DNA from: Sequoia sempervirens
Lineage: Eukaryota; Streptophyta; Pinopsida; Cupressales; Cupressaceae
Reading direction: 5' to 3'
DNA: 64,000 bases
Assembly: GCA_007258455.2 (NCBI GenBank)
Contig: VDFB02252616.1
Coordinates: 118,704,552 to 118,768,551 of the forward strand
The position numbers and the translations under genes were made by a program. Positions within the stretch are counted from its first letter, which is position 1. Every line of letters begins with the position of its first letter. The notes below the pieces were generated by a model, which saw only the letters and a list, made by a program, of their open reading frames with translations, made no database searches and had not been told where the DNA came from. Positions 12,541 through 24,339 of the stretch are shown one piece after another.

Positions 12541-15500
12541 GCATGTGCATTAACCCTCAACCCATAAACCCTAATCCCTTAAACCCTCAACCCTTAAACC
12601 TTAAATCCTAAACCCTGTCCCTAAACCCCAAACCCTTGACACTATACCTTAAACCCTAATCCCTAAACCCTAAACCCTATGCCTAAAGCCTCCACCCTCA
12701 ACCCTCAACACTATATCTTAAACCCTAATCCCTTAACCCTCAACCCTAATCCCTCAACCCTTAAACCCTTAATACCTCAACACTTAAATCCTAAACCCTT
12801 GACCCTTAAACCTTAAATCCTTAAACCATCAACCCTTATACATCCCTCTCCTCCCCTATCTCCCTCACCCCCATCTCTCCCCTATCTCTCTCACCCCTCT
12901 TTCCCTAGGTTGTAGGTCTCTCACTTGTATATCTCTTAGGGCTCTCTATATATTTCCCTCCATGTCCACCTCTCTCACTCCTCCTTACCCATATTTCCCT
13001 CAAGTTGTGAACTTATCTCTCCCATATTTTTCTATCTCTCCCCTCACATCTCTATCTCTCACCTTGCCTCTCTATCTCTCACCTCTCTCTCCCCCTCACC
13101 TCTCTACCTCTCCCCTCTCTAGGTCTCTCAATAACTCCTTTTATGCCTCTCCATCCCTCCTTATCCATCTAGGTCTATCACTCCTTGTCTCATTACCCAC
13201 CCCTTTTCCCCCTCTATCTCTCTCATCCCTATCTCCCCCTATGTCTCTCACCCCTTTCTCTCTAGGTTGTAGGTCTCTCACCTATATATCCCTTAGGGAT
13301 CTCTAATTATTTACCTCCCTCTCCCCATCTCTCCCTCCTTACCCCTCTTTCCCTCAAGTTGTAAACTTCTCTCTCATTTTATTCTATCTCTCCCCTCACC
13401 TCTCTACCTATTCATCCCTCCTTAGCCATCTAGGTCTCTCACTCATTGTCTCATCACCCACCCCTCTCCCCCCTCTATCTCTCTCACACCTATCTTTCCC
13501 CTTATGTATCTCATCCCTCTCTCCCTAGGTGGTAGGTCTCTCACCTCTATATCTCTTAGGACTCTAGTTATTTCCCTTCCTCTCCTCCTCTCTCCCTCAT
13601 CCTTGCCCATCTTTCCCTCACGTTATGAACTTCTCTCTCAGTTTATTCTATCTCTCCCCTCACCTCTCTATCTCTCACCTCTCTCTCCCCCTCACCTATC
13701 TACCTTTCCTCTCTCTATATCTCTCAATCACTCCTCTTCCTCTTCATCCCTCCTTAGTTATCTAGGTCTCTCACTCCTTGTCTCATTATCCACCCCTCTC
13801 CCCCCTCTATCTCTCTCACCTCTCTCTCCCTAGGTTGTAGGTCTATCACCTCTATATCTCTCAGGTCTCTCTAGTTATTTCCCTCACTATCCACCTATCT
13901 CCCTCCTCCTTACCCTCTTTCCCTCAACCCTAATCCCTCAACCCTCAATTATCAAACCTCTACCTTATATATTGGTCCCTCAATCCTAATCCATCAACCT
14001 TATACCCTCAACATCCAAACCCTTAAACCCTTAAACCATCAATCCTAATACCTCGACCCTATACCTTAAACCCTTAATCCCTTAAACCCTCTACCCTATA
14101 ACTTGTACATTAAACCATTAACCCTAATCCCTCAACCCTTAAACCCTCAATCCATCAACCCTCAACTGCAAACCATCTACCCTATCCATTATACACTCAA
14201 CCCTAATCCATAAACCCTTAAACCCTCTACCCTATACATTAGAAACTAAACCCTCTACCCTAGTCCCTCAACCCTATACCTTAAATCCTCAAACCTCAAC
14301 TGTATCTCTCAACCCTATATGTTAAACCCTCAACCCTCAACCCTAATCCTTCAACCCTCAACCTTAAAGCATCAACCCTATACATTAAACCCTTAACGCT
14401 AATACATCAACCTTATACCTTAAACCCTAATCTCTTAACTCTCAACCCTTAAAACCTAATCCCTTAAGCCCTCAACCATTAAAGCCTAATCACTTAACCC
14501 TCAACCCTAAACCCTATCCCTAAAGCCTCAACCCTCAACCCTTAAACCTTAAACCCTAAACCCTCTACCCTCTAAATTATACCTTAAACCCTAATCCCTC
14601 AACCCTTAAACCTTCAACCCTTAATCCCTCAAACCTTAAACCATAAACTCTCAACCCGTAGATACCCTTAAACCCTATACCCTATCTACTTAACCTTTGA
14701 CACTCAGTCTTGAACATTATACCCTCAACCCTATACTTATGACCTAAACCCTCAACCCTCATCCATATGCCTTATACCCTCAACCTTAAACCCTTAACCC
14801 TATATCTTATATACTTAACCTTGAAAATTATCCCTCAACTGTAAACTTTCAAACCTCTACCCTAATCCCTCAACCCTATACCTTAAATCCTCAACCCTTA
14901 AAATCTCAACCCTTAAACCCTCAACCCTTCAACCCTCAACCCCTCTACCCTATACATTAAACTGTTAACCTTAATACACCAACCCTATACCTTAAACCAT
15001 AATATCTTAATGCTCAACCCTTTAACCCTAAACCCTTGACCCTTTAACCTTAAAGCCTTAAACCCTCAACCCTAAACCTTATCCCTAAAGCCTCAACCCT
15101 TAAACTTTAAACCCTAAACCCTCTACCCTTGACACTATACTTTAAATCCTAATCCCTCAACCCTTAAACCCTTAATCCCTCAAACCTTAAACCCTTGAAC
15201 CCTAAAATCTCAATCTCTAGATACCCTTAAACCCTATATCCTATACACTTAACCCTGGACACTTAACCTTGAACATTATGCCTCAAACTTCAAACCTCTA
15301 CCCTAGACCCTATACCCTCAACCCTCATCCATATGCCTTATACCATCAACCTTAAACCTTGAAACCTATATCTTAGACACTCGACCTTAAACATTATCCC
15401 TCAATAATAAAATCTCAACCCACTACCCTAATCCCTCAACCCTATACCTTAAATCCTCAACCCTAAACCATGAGCCCTAATCCTTCAACCCTATACGTTA

Positions 15501-15870
15501 AACCCTCAACCCTCAACCCTCAACCTTAATCCTTCAACCCTCAACCCTTAAACTCTCAACCCTTAGACCCTCAACCCCTCTACCCTATACATTAAACCCT
15601 TAACCCTAATACATCAACCCTATACCTTAAACCCTAATCTATTAACGCTCAACCCTTAAACCCTAATCCCTTAAGCCCTCAAGCCTTAAACCCTAAACCC
15701 TTGACCCTTTAACCTTAAATCCTTAAACCCTCAACCTTTAAACCCTAATCCCTTAACCCTCAACCCTAAACCCTATCCCTAAAGCCTCAACCCTCAACCC
15801 TTAAACCTTAAACCCTAAACCCTATGCCTCAACCCTCTACCCTTGACACTATACCTTAAACCCTAATCCC
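12541..15870. repeat. Degenerate telomere-like tract, C-rich strand (left part)
   Basis: Hundreds of variants of CCCTAAA: AACCCTC, AACCCTT, AACCCTAAT, TACCCTATACCTTAAA. Exact CCCTAAA units occur but never in long pure runs, so this is an old interstitial telomere-like array, not a functional telomere. The C-rich strand is the + strand. The CT-rich block 12840-13925 lies inside it and an LTR (15871-17354) splits it. Confidence 0.9.
12840..13925. repeat. CT-rich tandem repeat, about 260-360-bp units
   Basis: The landmark CTAGGTTGTAGGTCTCTCAC (with small changes) begins near 12905, 13263, 13525 and 13830. Between landmarks the same phrases return: TCTTAGG.CTCT, TATTTCCCTC, CTTTCCCTCAAGTTGT, CTCACTCCTTGTCTCAT. 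Open frames of 114 and 109 codons here are by-products of the pyrimidine bias. Confidence 0.8.
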
Positions 15871-17354
15871 TATTAAAAGGCATAGGACAACTGAGAGGGG
15901 GGGTGAATCATTGTCACCAAACTTAACATCAAAACTTCAAAACTTATTAACTTTACAACCACACTATTCTGTTATTAATTATGAACATGAAATGCAGATA
16001 GCAAAAAGTAAAATCAACACAATGAATACCAAATTTTATGTGGAAAACCCAATGAGGGAAAAGCCACGGTGAGGATCAACTCACAATATAAAGTGATTGC
16101 AAAACTGAATACAAAGTCTCACTACCAAGGGCTCACTACCAAGAAGAGGACTCGCTATCCAGATACAAAGGCTCACTACCTACTGATACAAAAGAAAACA
16201 AAAGATCCACCACAACAATTGACACACATCCACAACCTTGATTAAAATATTGCAAAAACCTTTAGCTCACTGCCTTCAGGAATCTAACACAATGAAGTAC
16301 TGCTGCCTCAACTCACTTTCACACACTTTTTCTCTTTTAATTTGTGGCTTACTTTGTTACTTTTCCATCCTTATCCAATTTGTCACAATTCGACTTGAAT
16401 TTATACCATCTTCAACCTTAGAAACTTTCTCCAAGGTCGACCACATATGCCTCATTTCATAAATTCAAATTAGGTCGACAACTCATTAGTCATGTGGTGG
16501 AAGGGAATGAGAGTGGACCAATAAAAATACTTAACCAAGACCAAAAATAATGTCTTAGATCAACCACATGCTTCCTTAATTAAATTAAATTCTCCAAATG
16601 AAGTGTAAACACCAAGTCGGCCAAACCTAATGAAAACACAAATGAACATTGATGTACACGCTTCCCAACAAGAAGATAGTACACGAATGACACAAAATGC
16701 TTCATCATGCATGAGAACACATCTCGGGTTCCTTTAGATACATCCACAACAAGTGCAACAATCTTCGAGCATTGAACTCCTTCCATCAGTCCATCTAGAC
16801 TGTGCATACACATATTGTAACTTTGAAACTTGACTTTCAGATCACCAAACCACACTCATCTTTTCTAGAACCAAGATAACACCATTTTAAGACACATTCT
16901 AGATTTGCAAGATCTGAAATAGAATAGCGGAGGACTGCAGAGCAAAAACATTTCACCTAGTCACAGAAAGCTAACTCTGCCAAAACAATTCACACACCAA
17001 TGAACACAACTTTCACACTTCATCAAACTAGAAACTACAAATTAGTAGATATCACCATTAGATCATCAAAAACAACCATTCAAATTTGCACAAGAATAGG
17101 ATCAACATAGGAGAAATGTGGAGCACATACTAGAGCACATTTTGAACACATTCATAACTCTAACTTCTCTCTTTATTAATTTTCTCAAAATCACTTGGAA
17201 ACTCATCAATTCAGCATATCTGCAATATCATAAAGATAGCTCCATGCACTCACAACATCTCAACAGTATCTCAACTATGCGTGCACAATCTGCAATATAC
17301 TAAACTGTGTTGACATCAATGACAACACCACCAAATATGCTCATACTTGCAACA
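15871..17354. mobile_element. Solo LTR inserted in the telomere-like tract (1484 bp)
   Basis: Non-repetitive sequence interrupts the array exactly between two copies of ATCCC (15866-15870 and 17355-17359), a 5-bp target duplication as made by LTR-element integrases. The insert starts TATTAAAAGG, consistent with a decayed TG start, and ends TTGCAACA. It contains GAGAGGGGGGGTGAATCA and GTGGAAAACCC phrases of the kind seen in plant LTRs, and no primer site, purine tract or long reading frame, so it is best read as a solo LTR left by recombination. Confidence 0.7.
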
Positions 17355-17359
17355 ATCCC

Positions 17360-18100
17360 TCAACCCTTAAACCCTTAATCCCTCAAACCTTAAACTCTTA
17401 AACTCTAAACTCTCAAACCTTAGATACCCTTAAACCCTATACCCTATAGACTTAACTTTGGACACTCAACCTTGAACATTATCCCTCAACCTTCAAACCT
17501 CTACCCTATACCTTATACCCTCAACCCTATACTTATTCCCTAAACCCTCAACCCTCATCCATATGCCTTATACCATCAACCTTAAGCCTTGAGCCCTATA
17601 TCTTAGACACTCAACCTCGAACATTATCCCTCAAATGTAAAATCTCAACCCTCTCCCTTATACCCTCAACCATATACTTAAGCCCTAATCCCTCAATCCT
17701 CAATCCTCAACCCTATACCTTAAACCCTAAAACCTACACCCAAAAAACCTCATCCCTATACCCTATAACATCACCCTTATACCCTAAACCATGAATATTG
17801 TGCCTCAACCCTATACTTAAATCTAAACCATACACTCTCAAGCCAAGTCACCCTATCCCTTATACCCTCAATCCATATCGTAAACCCTAAACCCAATATC
17901 GTAAACCCTAATTTCTATACCTTACACACTCAACAAGCTAAAAATTATCCCTCAACTGTAACCATCAACCCTCTACCCTCAACCTGTTACTTAAGCCCTA
18001 ATCCCTCAACTCTCAACCCTATACCTTAAACCCTAAACCCAAAAATATCAACCCTCAACCTTAAAAACTATACCTTTAGGTCCTTATATACCCTAAACCA
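17360..18100. repeat. Degenerate telomere-like tract, C-rich strand (right part)
   Basis: Continuation of the same CCCTAAA/AACCCTC variants after the inserted LTR, ending near TATACCCTAAACC at 18088-18100. Confidence 0.88.
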
Positions 18101-18105
18101 AAAAC

Positions 18106-18370
18106 CCATACATACATACAAGCATACATACATACATACATATAGGCATACATACATACATATATACATGCATACAAGCATACATGCATATATACATATA
18201 TATAGGCATACATACATGCATGCAAGCATACATATAAGCATACATACATTCATACATATAGGCATACATACATACATACATACATATAGGCATACATACA
18301 TACATACATACATACATACAAGCATGCATGTACATACATTCATACATGCAGGCATACATACATAAATACA
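18106..18370. repeat. CATA tetranucleotide microsatellite
   Basis: About 265 bp of imperfect (CATA)n with interspersed GCAT, AAGCATA and TATAGGCATA variants, directly abutting the telomere-like tract. All three long open frames over it are Tyr/Cys/Met or His/Ile/Tyr runs and are not genes. Confidence 0.95.
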
Positions 18371-18440
18371 AATATAAATACAAACATTCATACATCATAC
18401 TTAACAAACTTTAACATAAAACATTCCAAGCGAGACATAA

Positions 18441-18640
18441 TGTGAGCACATTATAACACACTCATAGTATAACGTGCTCACATTATAATGCACTTACATT
18501 ATAATGCACTCACATCACAATACACTCACATTATAATGTGCTCGTGTTATGTCAAGCTTGACAAGCATACAACAAACTTTTGAAAAAAAGGAAAATATGC
18601 AAAAGAAAACATAACGTGACCACATTATAATGTGCTTGTG
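18441..18640. repeat. Cluster of TTATAA-centred palindromic motifs
   Basis: Seven or so near-copies of (T)GTGAGYACATTATAACACACTCA-type half sites, in both orientations, for example CACATTATAATGTGCTCGTG. The spacing is about 20-25 bp for most. Related to the motif clusters at 12280, 31130, 45180 and 60510. Confidence 0.7.
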
Positions 18641-19245
18641 TTATTTGTTACTTTGGGAATCCCCAAGCCTTAGGCTTGATATTTTATTTGGACTTCCAAC
18701 CCAAAGGCTTGGAGTGCCTTCCCAACATCCAAAGATGTGTTTTTTTTATATTCTACAGGATTTTACATAATCTCATACGTGCTAACCATCAGGTTTGCAT
18801 GTGTTTCAAGGTCAAATAAATCAAACACCTAGGTAATGTTAGGCTCTCTCTTAGCTATTTAACAATGTAATTTTTTTCACATTTTAACAATGTTAAGCCT
18901 TTCATTTTTAATTTCTTTTGTTTGTGTCTGGTTTTTGGTAAAAACTAGTGTTTGGTATTTTTTTACTTTTTTTTTAATCGTTCATTGAAATTTCAAATAA
19001 ATTACATTTTTATAAACTAGACTCCATTCTACACATATTCAAAAAAAAGAAATTCGATTAGTTTTCAAAATTTATAGGGGTAGCATGACCAAAAAAAAAA
19101 ATTCAGGATGTGTCCACTTTCAAAATTAGTAAAAAATCAAATATTCATTAAAAAAATTATCAAAAAAATTAGGCATAAACTACATGTTAGTTAATATCTC
19201 ACTAAAGCAATTTTAAAAATACCAAAACAAGGTTAACCTTTTAAA

Positions 19246-19313
19246 AGGGAGCCACAAAACACACTATGTTATGTTTTTTTGACAAAAACAACACTAATTT
19301 TTGTGGCTCCCCT
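19246..19313. repeat. Short inverted repeat (stem about 17 bp)
   Basis: AAAAGGGAGCCACAAAA and TTTTTGTGGCTCCCCTTTT face each other across about 30 bp. Confidence 0.7.
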
Positions 19314-19485
19314 TTTTGACCCCCTTAATCTATACCATTTTTTTAAAAAAATAGTAGTTTGGAAAGTAGACTCAGAGCACTATGAACATTTTTTTTGTTG
19401 CATCTTAAAATTTTGATTGTAACTATGGTCAATTTCTCATCCAAGGTCATTATTTCCTGATTTCAGAAGAAAAAAAAGTGGCCAC

Positions 19486-19525
19486 TTAAGACCCCTTTTT
19501 GGCCCCCCATCTTTCTGCACTTACC
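19486..19525 (-). repeat. Terminal-repeat-like end related to the MITE family
   Basis: On the minus strand this reads GGTAAGTGCAGAAAGATGGG then GGGCCAAAAAGGGG, close to 60411-60446 and to the ends of the 5083 and 42963 elements. The matching opposite end was not found. It abuts the left edge of the large palindrome. Confidence 0.45.
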
Positions 19526-19534
19526 TAATTTTAC

Positions 19535-20880
19535 ATTATGTTTGACTCTCCCTTATGTGCTAGGACCTAATTATGCTTATTAATTCCCATTTTATTATCA
19601 TTTCCAAAAAATCAAGATAAATTGAGAATTAAAATTTATTATTTATTTAATGAAACTTAAATCCCAAAATAGTTCTAGTCTATGGCATCCTCACTCTCGA
19701 CCACCCTATTTTGGCCCAATTTTTAATATTTTATTATCGACATTTTTATATTTACAAATTCAAATTTATTTGTTGGCTTTTCAAAATAATTGTTGTAGAA
19801 AATCAAGAAGTGCATATAAATATGTCTTTTTCACCATTTGAACACCTAGGCAATTTGAATATCAAATGAGCATCCTAAAAAGAAATCAAGGAAATTCAAG
19901 AGTAGAATAGGCATTATTTTATAACATTTCCATCAATCAAGATTCATGTTAGCAATGCATCATATAAGATTTGTTTCATGTTTTATGTTCATTATTTTGT
20001 GGTGCTAACACTTGCAAGAACTTCAATCAACCATCCAATTCTCCTTGTGTGAGATGTGTGACATGACTTCAATCCATCAAGGAAAGTATATATTAGTGGT
20101 AAAGTTACAACACCTATGGTTTATCATTTATTTTATCCATTTGTCTCTACCTGACCTAGGGTAAGCACTATTTATCCAACATCATTATAGTCATTGTGGA
20201 GGTGGAAAAACCAAAATAGGGATTGACTTAGGCAAGCCTCTATACAACCCAACCCTTTCTCTCCTCTCTTTCTTGCAAGTAGAATATATGAAGTGGATTT
20301 GGAGAATATTAAAGACCTAATATCAAAATCAACCATTCAAGCACAATCATTTATAAAATTAGGGAAATATCAATTATTCATCAACAAATGAAGTTCTGAA
20401 GTTGAGTTTGATAGGGAAGCACCTACAGACTGTAACCCAATGATATTTGTTTAGACATTACAGAATGCAACATTCTCAATATAGGGTGCCCACACCCCTA
20501 ACCAAATAGTTTCTTCCCAAATTTGATTTCCAAATTCCTCCATCTCTACTCTTTGTTTTATTATTCTCAGTTTATATTTATCAGTTCATGTTTTTTATAT
20601 TTCCATCAAATTTTTTTAAGTATACATTTGACCTAGTTTTCAAAAATCAAATTAATTCAATTCCTAATCAACACATCAATCATCAACCCCCACAAGTGGT
20701 GACAAAAACCTTGATCAACCATTCTAGATCTTCCTTGAGGATATTAGTTGAGAGGTATTTTATGATCAATGTTGTGACCTCTCAAATGTCATGTTTGGAA
20801 AGGTGTGTTTTAGACCCCAGATCTCTTTTCCTACACCACATTTTGGTGAACCTAGTGTATCCTACATTAACATGCTTTTG
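19535..20880 (+). repeat. Left arm of a 2.7-kb near-palindrome
   Basis: Reverse complement of 20898-22250 aligns by eye along the whole arm: AGGACCTAATTAT near the outer end, GCATCCTAAAAA, TTAGCAATGCATCA, the GACTTAGGCAAGCC block, a CTAGGGTGC...CACCCCT landmark, and TAGACCCCAGATCTCTTTTC near the centre. Mirror positions are consistent with one centre at about 20890. Identity looks like 70-80%, so the duplication is old. The 97-codon frame at 20588-20881 lies within the arm and has no recognisable content. Confidence 0.85.
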
Positions 20881-20897
20881 ATATATATATATATATA
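20881..20897. repeat. AT dinucleotide run at the palindrome centre
   Basis: Seventeen alternating A/T bases exactly at the symmetry point of the two arms; this would be the loop of a hairpin. Confidence 0.85.
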
Positions 20898-22250
20898 ATC
20901 CTAAAATATGAGTGAAATCTTAGGGATTGTGTGATGTGGGGAAAAGGGATCTAGGGTCTAAATCACACATTCTCCTACATCACATGAGAAAGGAACCAAA
21001 AATGATTAGAAACACTCATTTGGCTACTAACCTCAATAGAATAGGTGGAATGGTGGATTAGGTTTTGGTTATTTCTTGGGAGAGATTGATGTAAATTGAT
21101 TGATTAATAATTAATTTGATTTGATAATGAAAAATTTCTACATATATCAACTATAAATCTACATAAAACTGGCATAATTACAAACAAATGTATAACTAAA
21201 ACACAAAAATGGATAACATAGTAGTAGAGTGCAAAGATAGGGGAACCTAACGTATGAATTTGGACTCAAATTGGCTAGACAAGAGTGCTAACACCCTAGA
21301 CTAGGAAGAATCTATCTAAGGAATTAGAAACCAAATCTCATATGGTTGTAGTTTGTAAGTTATTCCTTTCTAGACTTAACTTTGAAACTTTGTCTATTGA
21401 TGATTAATTTCACTTGCCCTAATTTGTTGACATAGGAGGCTTGAATGCTTGACCTTGAAATTAGGTCTTCAATCTTTTCCAAAATCCACTTCAGATTTGT
21501 CACTTGCACACAAGAGAGGAAAGAAACCCGGTTGTATCATATAGGGGCTTGCCTAAGTCAAACCATGTTTTTGTGTTCCCACCTCCATAATGACTATGAT
21601 GATGTAAAGAGTTCTTGCCCTCAATTGAGCAGAGGTAAATGGATAAATATAAGTAATATATGACAAGTGCTACAACTTACCACTCATATCTACTTTCCTT
21701 AATGGACTGAAGTCATTGTACTCATCTCATGCAAGATGAATTGGTTGCTTGATTGAAAGTACTACAAGTGTTGGTACTCACAAAACAAATGAATATTAAA
21801 CATGAAAAAACTCACATATAAACTTGATGCATTGCAAATATGAATCTTGGCTAACAATAAGTGTTGTAAATTTTGCTCAATCTACCCTTGAATTTTTTTA
21901 GGATGCTCAGCTAATATTCAAATTTACTATGATTTCAAATGGTGAAAAGGATTGTATTTATATACAAGTATTCATTTCCCCGTGAAATTAATAATCAAAA
22001 GTAGACAAATGAACTTAAATTTATAAATGTTAAAATACCAAAAAATTAAAATATTTAAATTTGGGCTAGAATAGGTTGGTAAGGGGTGCTAGCACCCTAT
22101 TCCAAACCTATTTTGGGGCTTTTGTGTCGTTAAATAAATATTAAATAATATTTCCAATTTAATTATGATTTTTTGAAGATGACCATAAAACATGCAACTT
22201 AGGAGAATAATTAGGTCCACGTAGATAGGGGGAGCTAAACCTAGTGTGAA
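20898..22250 (-). repeat. Right arm of the 2.7-kb near-palindrome
   Basis: Inverted copy of 19535-20880, with matching landmarks at mirror distances (for example CTAGACTAGG at 21290 against ATAGGGTGC at 20483). A further direct copy of the CTAGTCTAGGGC landmark lies outside at about 22640. No coding frame is supported. 22251-22754 holds nothing else that I can identify. Confidence 0.85.
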
Positions 22251-22754
22251 ATTTTTCAGGGGTGACAATTTACAATGATATAGGTTGTTTGAAAGTGTTA
22301 TCATTCAAATTTCATTTCATGTTATACATTGAAAATTTTAAGATTTGCATTTCATAATCTTAAACTATTATATTTTCAATATTTTAGAGGAAAAATTATA
22401 GTTATCACATCTTGAATTCTATAAATTATCATTTATAAAGAAATTGGAACTTATTCCATTCATTTTATTGCTTTGAAACATAAAAATACATGCATGCATG
22501 TGCCTTATGTAAAAAAATTAAGTTTTATTGAATTTCCAAAATTTCATTTAGTGTCAAACTTTATTTTGTATATACTCTCAGACCTTTAAACACTGTACTA
22601 CATTTCGAAATCTTGGAAATTTCAAATATTTACACCTCTAGTCTAGGGCACCCTCACCATTGTCTTGCTAATTTTACTCAAAATTTTAGTCACAAATTTT
22701 TTCTCATAACCTCTATGCAGAACTTTTCCTATTTCTAAGATTTGAGTATGTTTC

Positions 22755-24313
22755 TGTAAGGAAAGATAAGTGCGGAAACAACTCTCCTAACGTAAAAACC
22801 TCAGGGAAGAATGCAAAGATACTTTTAAATTTTCAATTACAGTCCAATTAAGATACACTTGAAAGCAATAATAGAAACAGAGAAATAATCATACACAGAT
22901 GAACACAAGATTAACGTGGGAAAACCCTTATGGGAGAAAAACCCACCACACCAAGAAAAACCCCTTTGTATTACAGTAATGAAATTAAATACAGAGTACG
23001 GGCTTCACTCTCTTTGGTGTCAATTTACAACAACATTCACAATGATCAACCTTGCTACAGAATATTCAACACTCAGAATTACATTCACTAATCACTCATT
23101 GAATTGATCATCCCAATGTTCATGCAACCATCGAACCATTCATCAATCTACAATCTCTGAGTATATCTATGATGCCCATGTCTGTCGAGCTTCCTCTCAG
23201 TAACGGCTACAACAGTCCAACTGCTAGTGGTTCCCATTCAGCTTCTCTGATTCGTCATAGACTCACCACATAGGATAGTCATCACTTGGTCAAAGGTGTT
23301 CACAATGTATTCAGATGTCGGTGAGACACTAATCATGTCTCCCCGATGCCACAAAGCCAGATCGTCATTATCGCCAAGAGTCTTCACTATCGGCAAGACG
23401 TTATATTGAGTTCACAAGCTACATCGACCTCAGCATTATCATCGGCGAGACAATCGCCATTCGATGAGACATCACACCGAAGTTCCAAAGTCACATAGAT
23501 GTTAGCTTTCCATTCAGTGAAACTATCGCTACTTGCCAAGACATCACACCGATGTTCACAAGTTATTCTGAAGTCTCCAACAGTCGGCAAGACATACCAC
23601 TATTGCCAAGAGGTTACACCGAGCCTTCATGTCATATCAAAACAAACAACCATCGACAGGACTTACCACTATCACCAATAGGTCATAACAAAGTTCACAC
23701 CTATCGATGAGAGAACCCACCTTCGGCAAGACTTCTTACCAAGACTTCCAAGTTACCCCGATGAGCATCGGTGAGAAAAACATAAGTCGCCAAGAGTTCA
23801 TAGCGAAGCCTCTGTGTTACCCCAAAGAATCCAAGTGAATGTTATCAATGAGACTTTCCATATTGACAAGACTTCATATTGAACATCCAAGTCTCCCCAA
23901 GATCAGCATTCGGTGAGACCAGCACTCGTCGCCAAGACTTCACACCAAAGCCTTTGTGTTACCGTGAAGACTCCAAGTGAATACTTATCGGAAAGACTTC
24001 GGCTATCGCTGAGACTTCATATCAAAGCAAGCTTTTCAGCCAAGGGTCTCCTCGACACCGCTTGTTGGCCAAAGTCTCCCCGATATTCAATAAGAGTGGC
24101 CTATCGGCCAGAGATCTCCACTCGGTATAAGGTTATAGCAAACGCCACAAGTCACAGTAACAACACCAGTCGGCAAGACAATGACAAGATCACAGCGACC
24201 ATAACATTTCAAAAGGTTTCACATCTGCTAGTCGGCCAAACAAAATGAAGGTCATACCGACTTTGCTCTTCCAGAGGTTTCAGCCTGTGGGATTGAGACC
24301 CATATTTCCAACA
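22755..24313 (-). repeat. 3' LTR of the copia element (1559 bp)
   Basis: On the minus strand it runs TGTTGGAAATATGGG to CTTTCCTTACA. It contains some twenty degenerate copies of a short phrase like TCGGCAAGACTTC/ATCGGCGAGAC at 30-60-bp spacing. It has an extra block of about 38 bp near 24166-24205 that the other LTR lacks. Confidence 0.92.
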
Positions 24314-24325
24314 ATCTTCCACTTG
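24314..24325 (-). other. Purine-rich tract next to the 3' LTR
   Basis: On the minus strand CAAGTGGAAGAT precedes the TGTTGG start of the LTR, matching the usual position and style of copia polypurine tracts. Confidence 0.65.
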
Positions 24326-24339
24326 ATGAAGATCACACA

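Noticed and set aside
12962..13833. Ser/Leu/Pro-rich frames of 114 and 109 codons
   Set aside because: They arise from the CT-rich tandem repeat and follow its period; no start context or domain.
12541..18100. A true chromosome end
   Set aside because: The repeats are highly degenerate, internal, and flanked on both sides by transposon-bearing DNA.
18068..18407. Long open frames over the CATA repeat on both strands
   Set aside because: Pure by-product of a tetranucleotide microsatellite lacking stops in these frames; no gene content.
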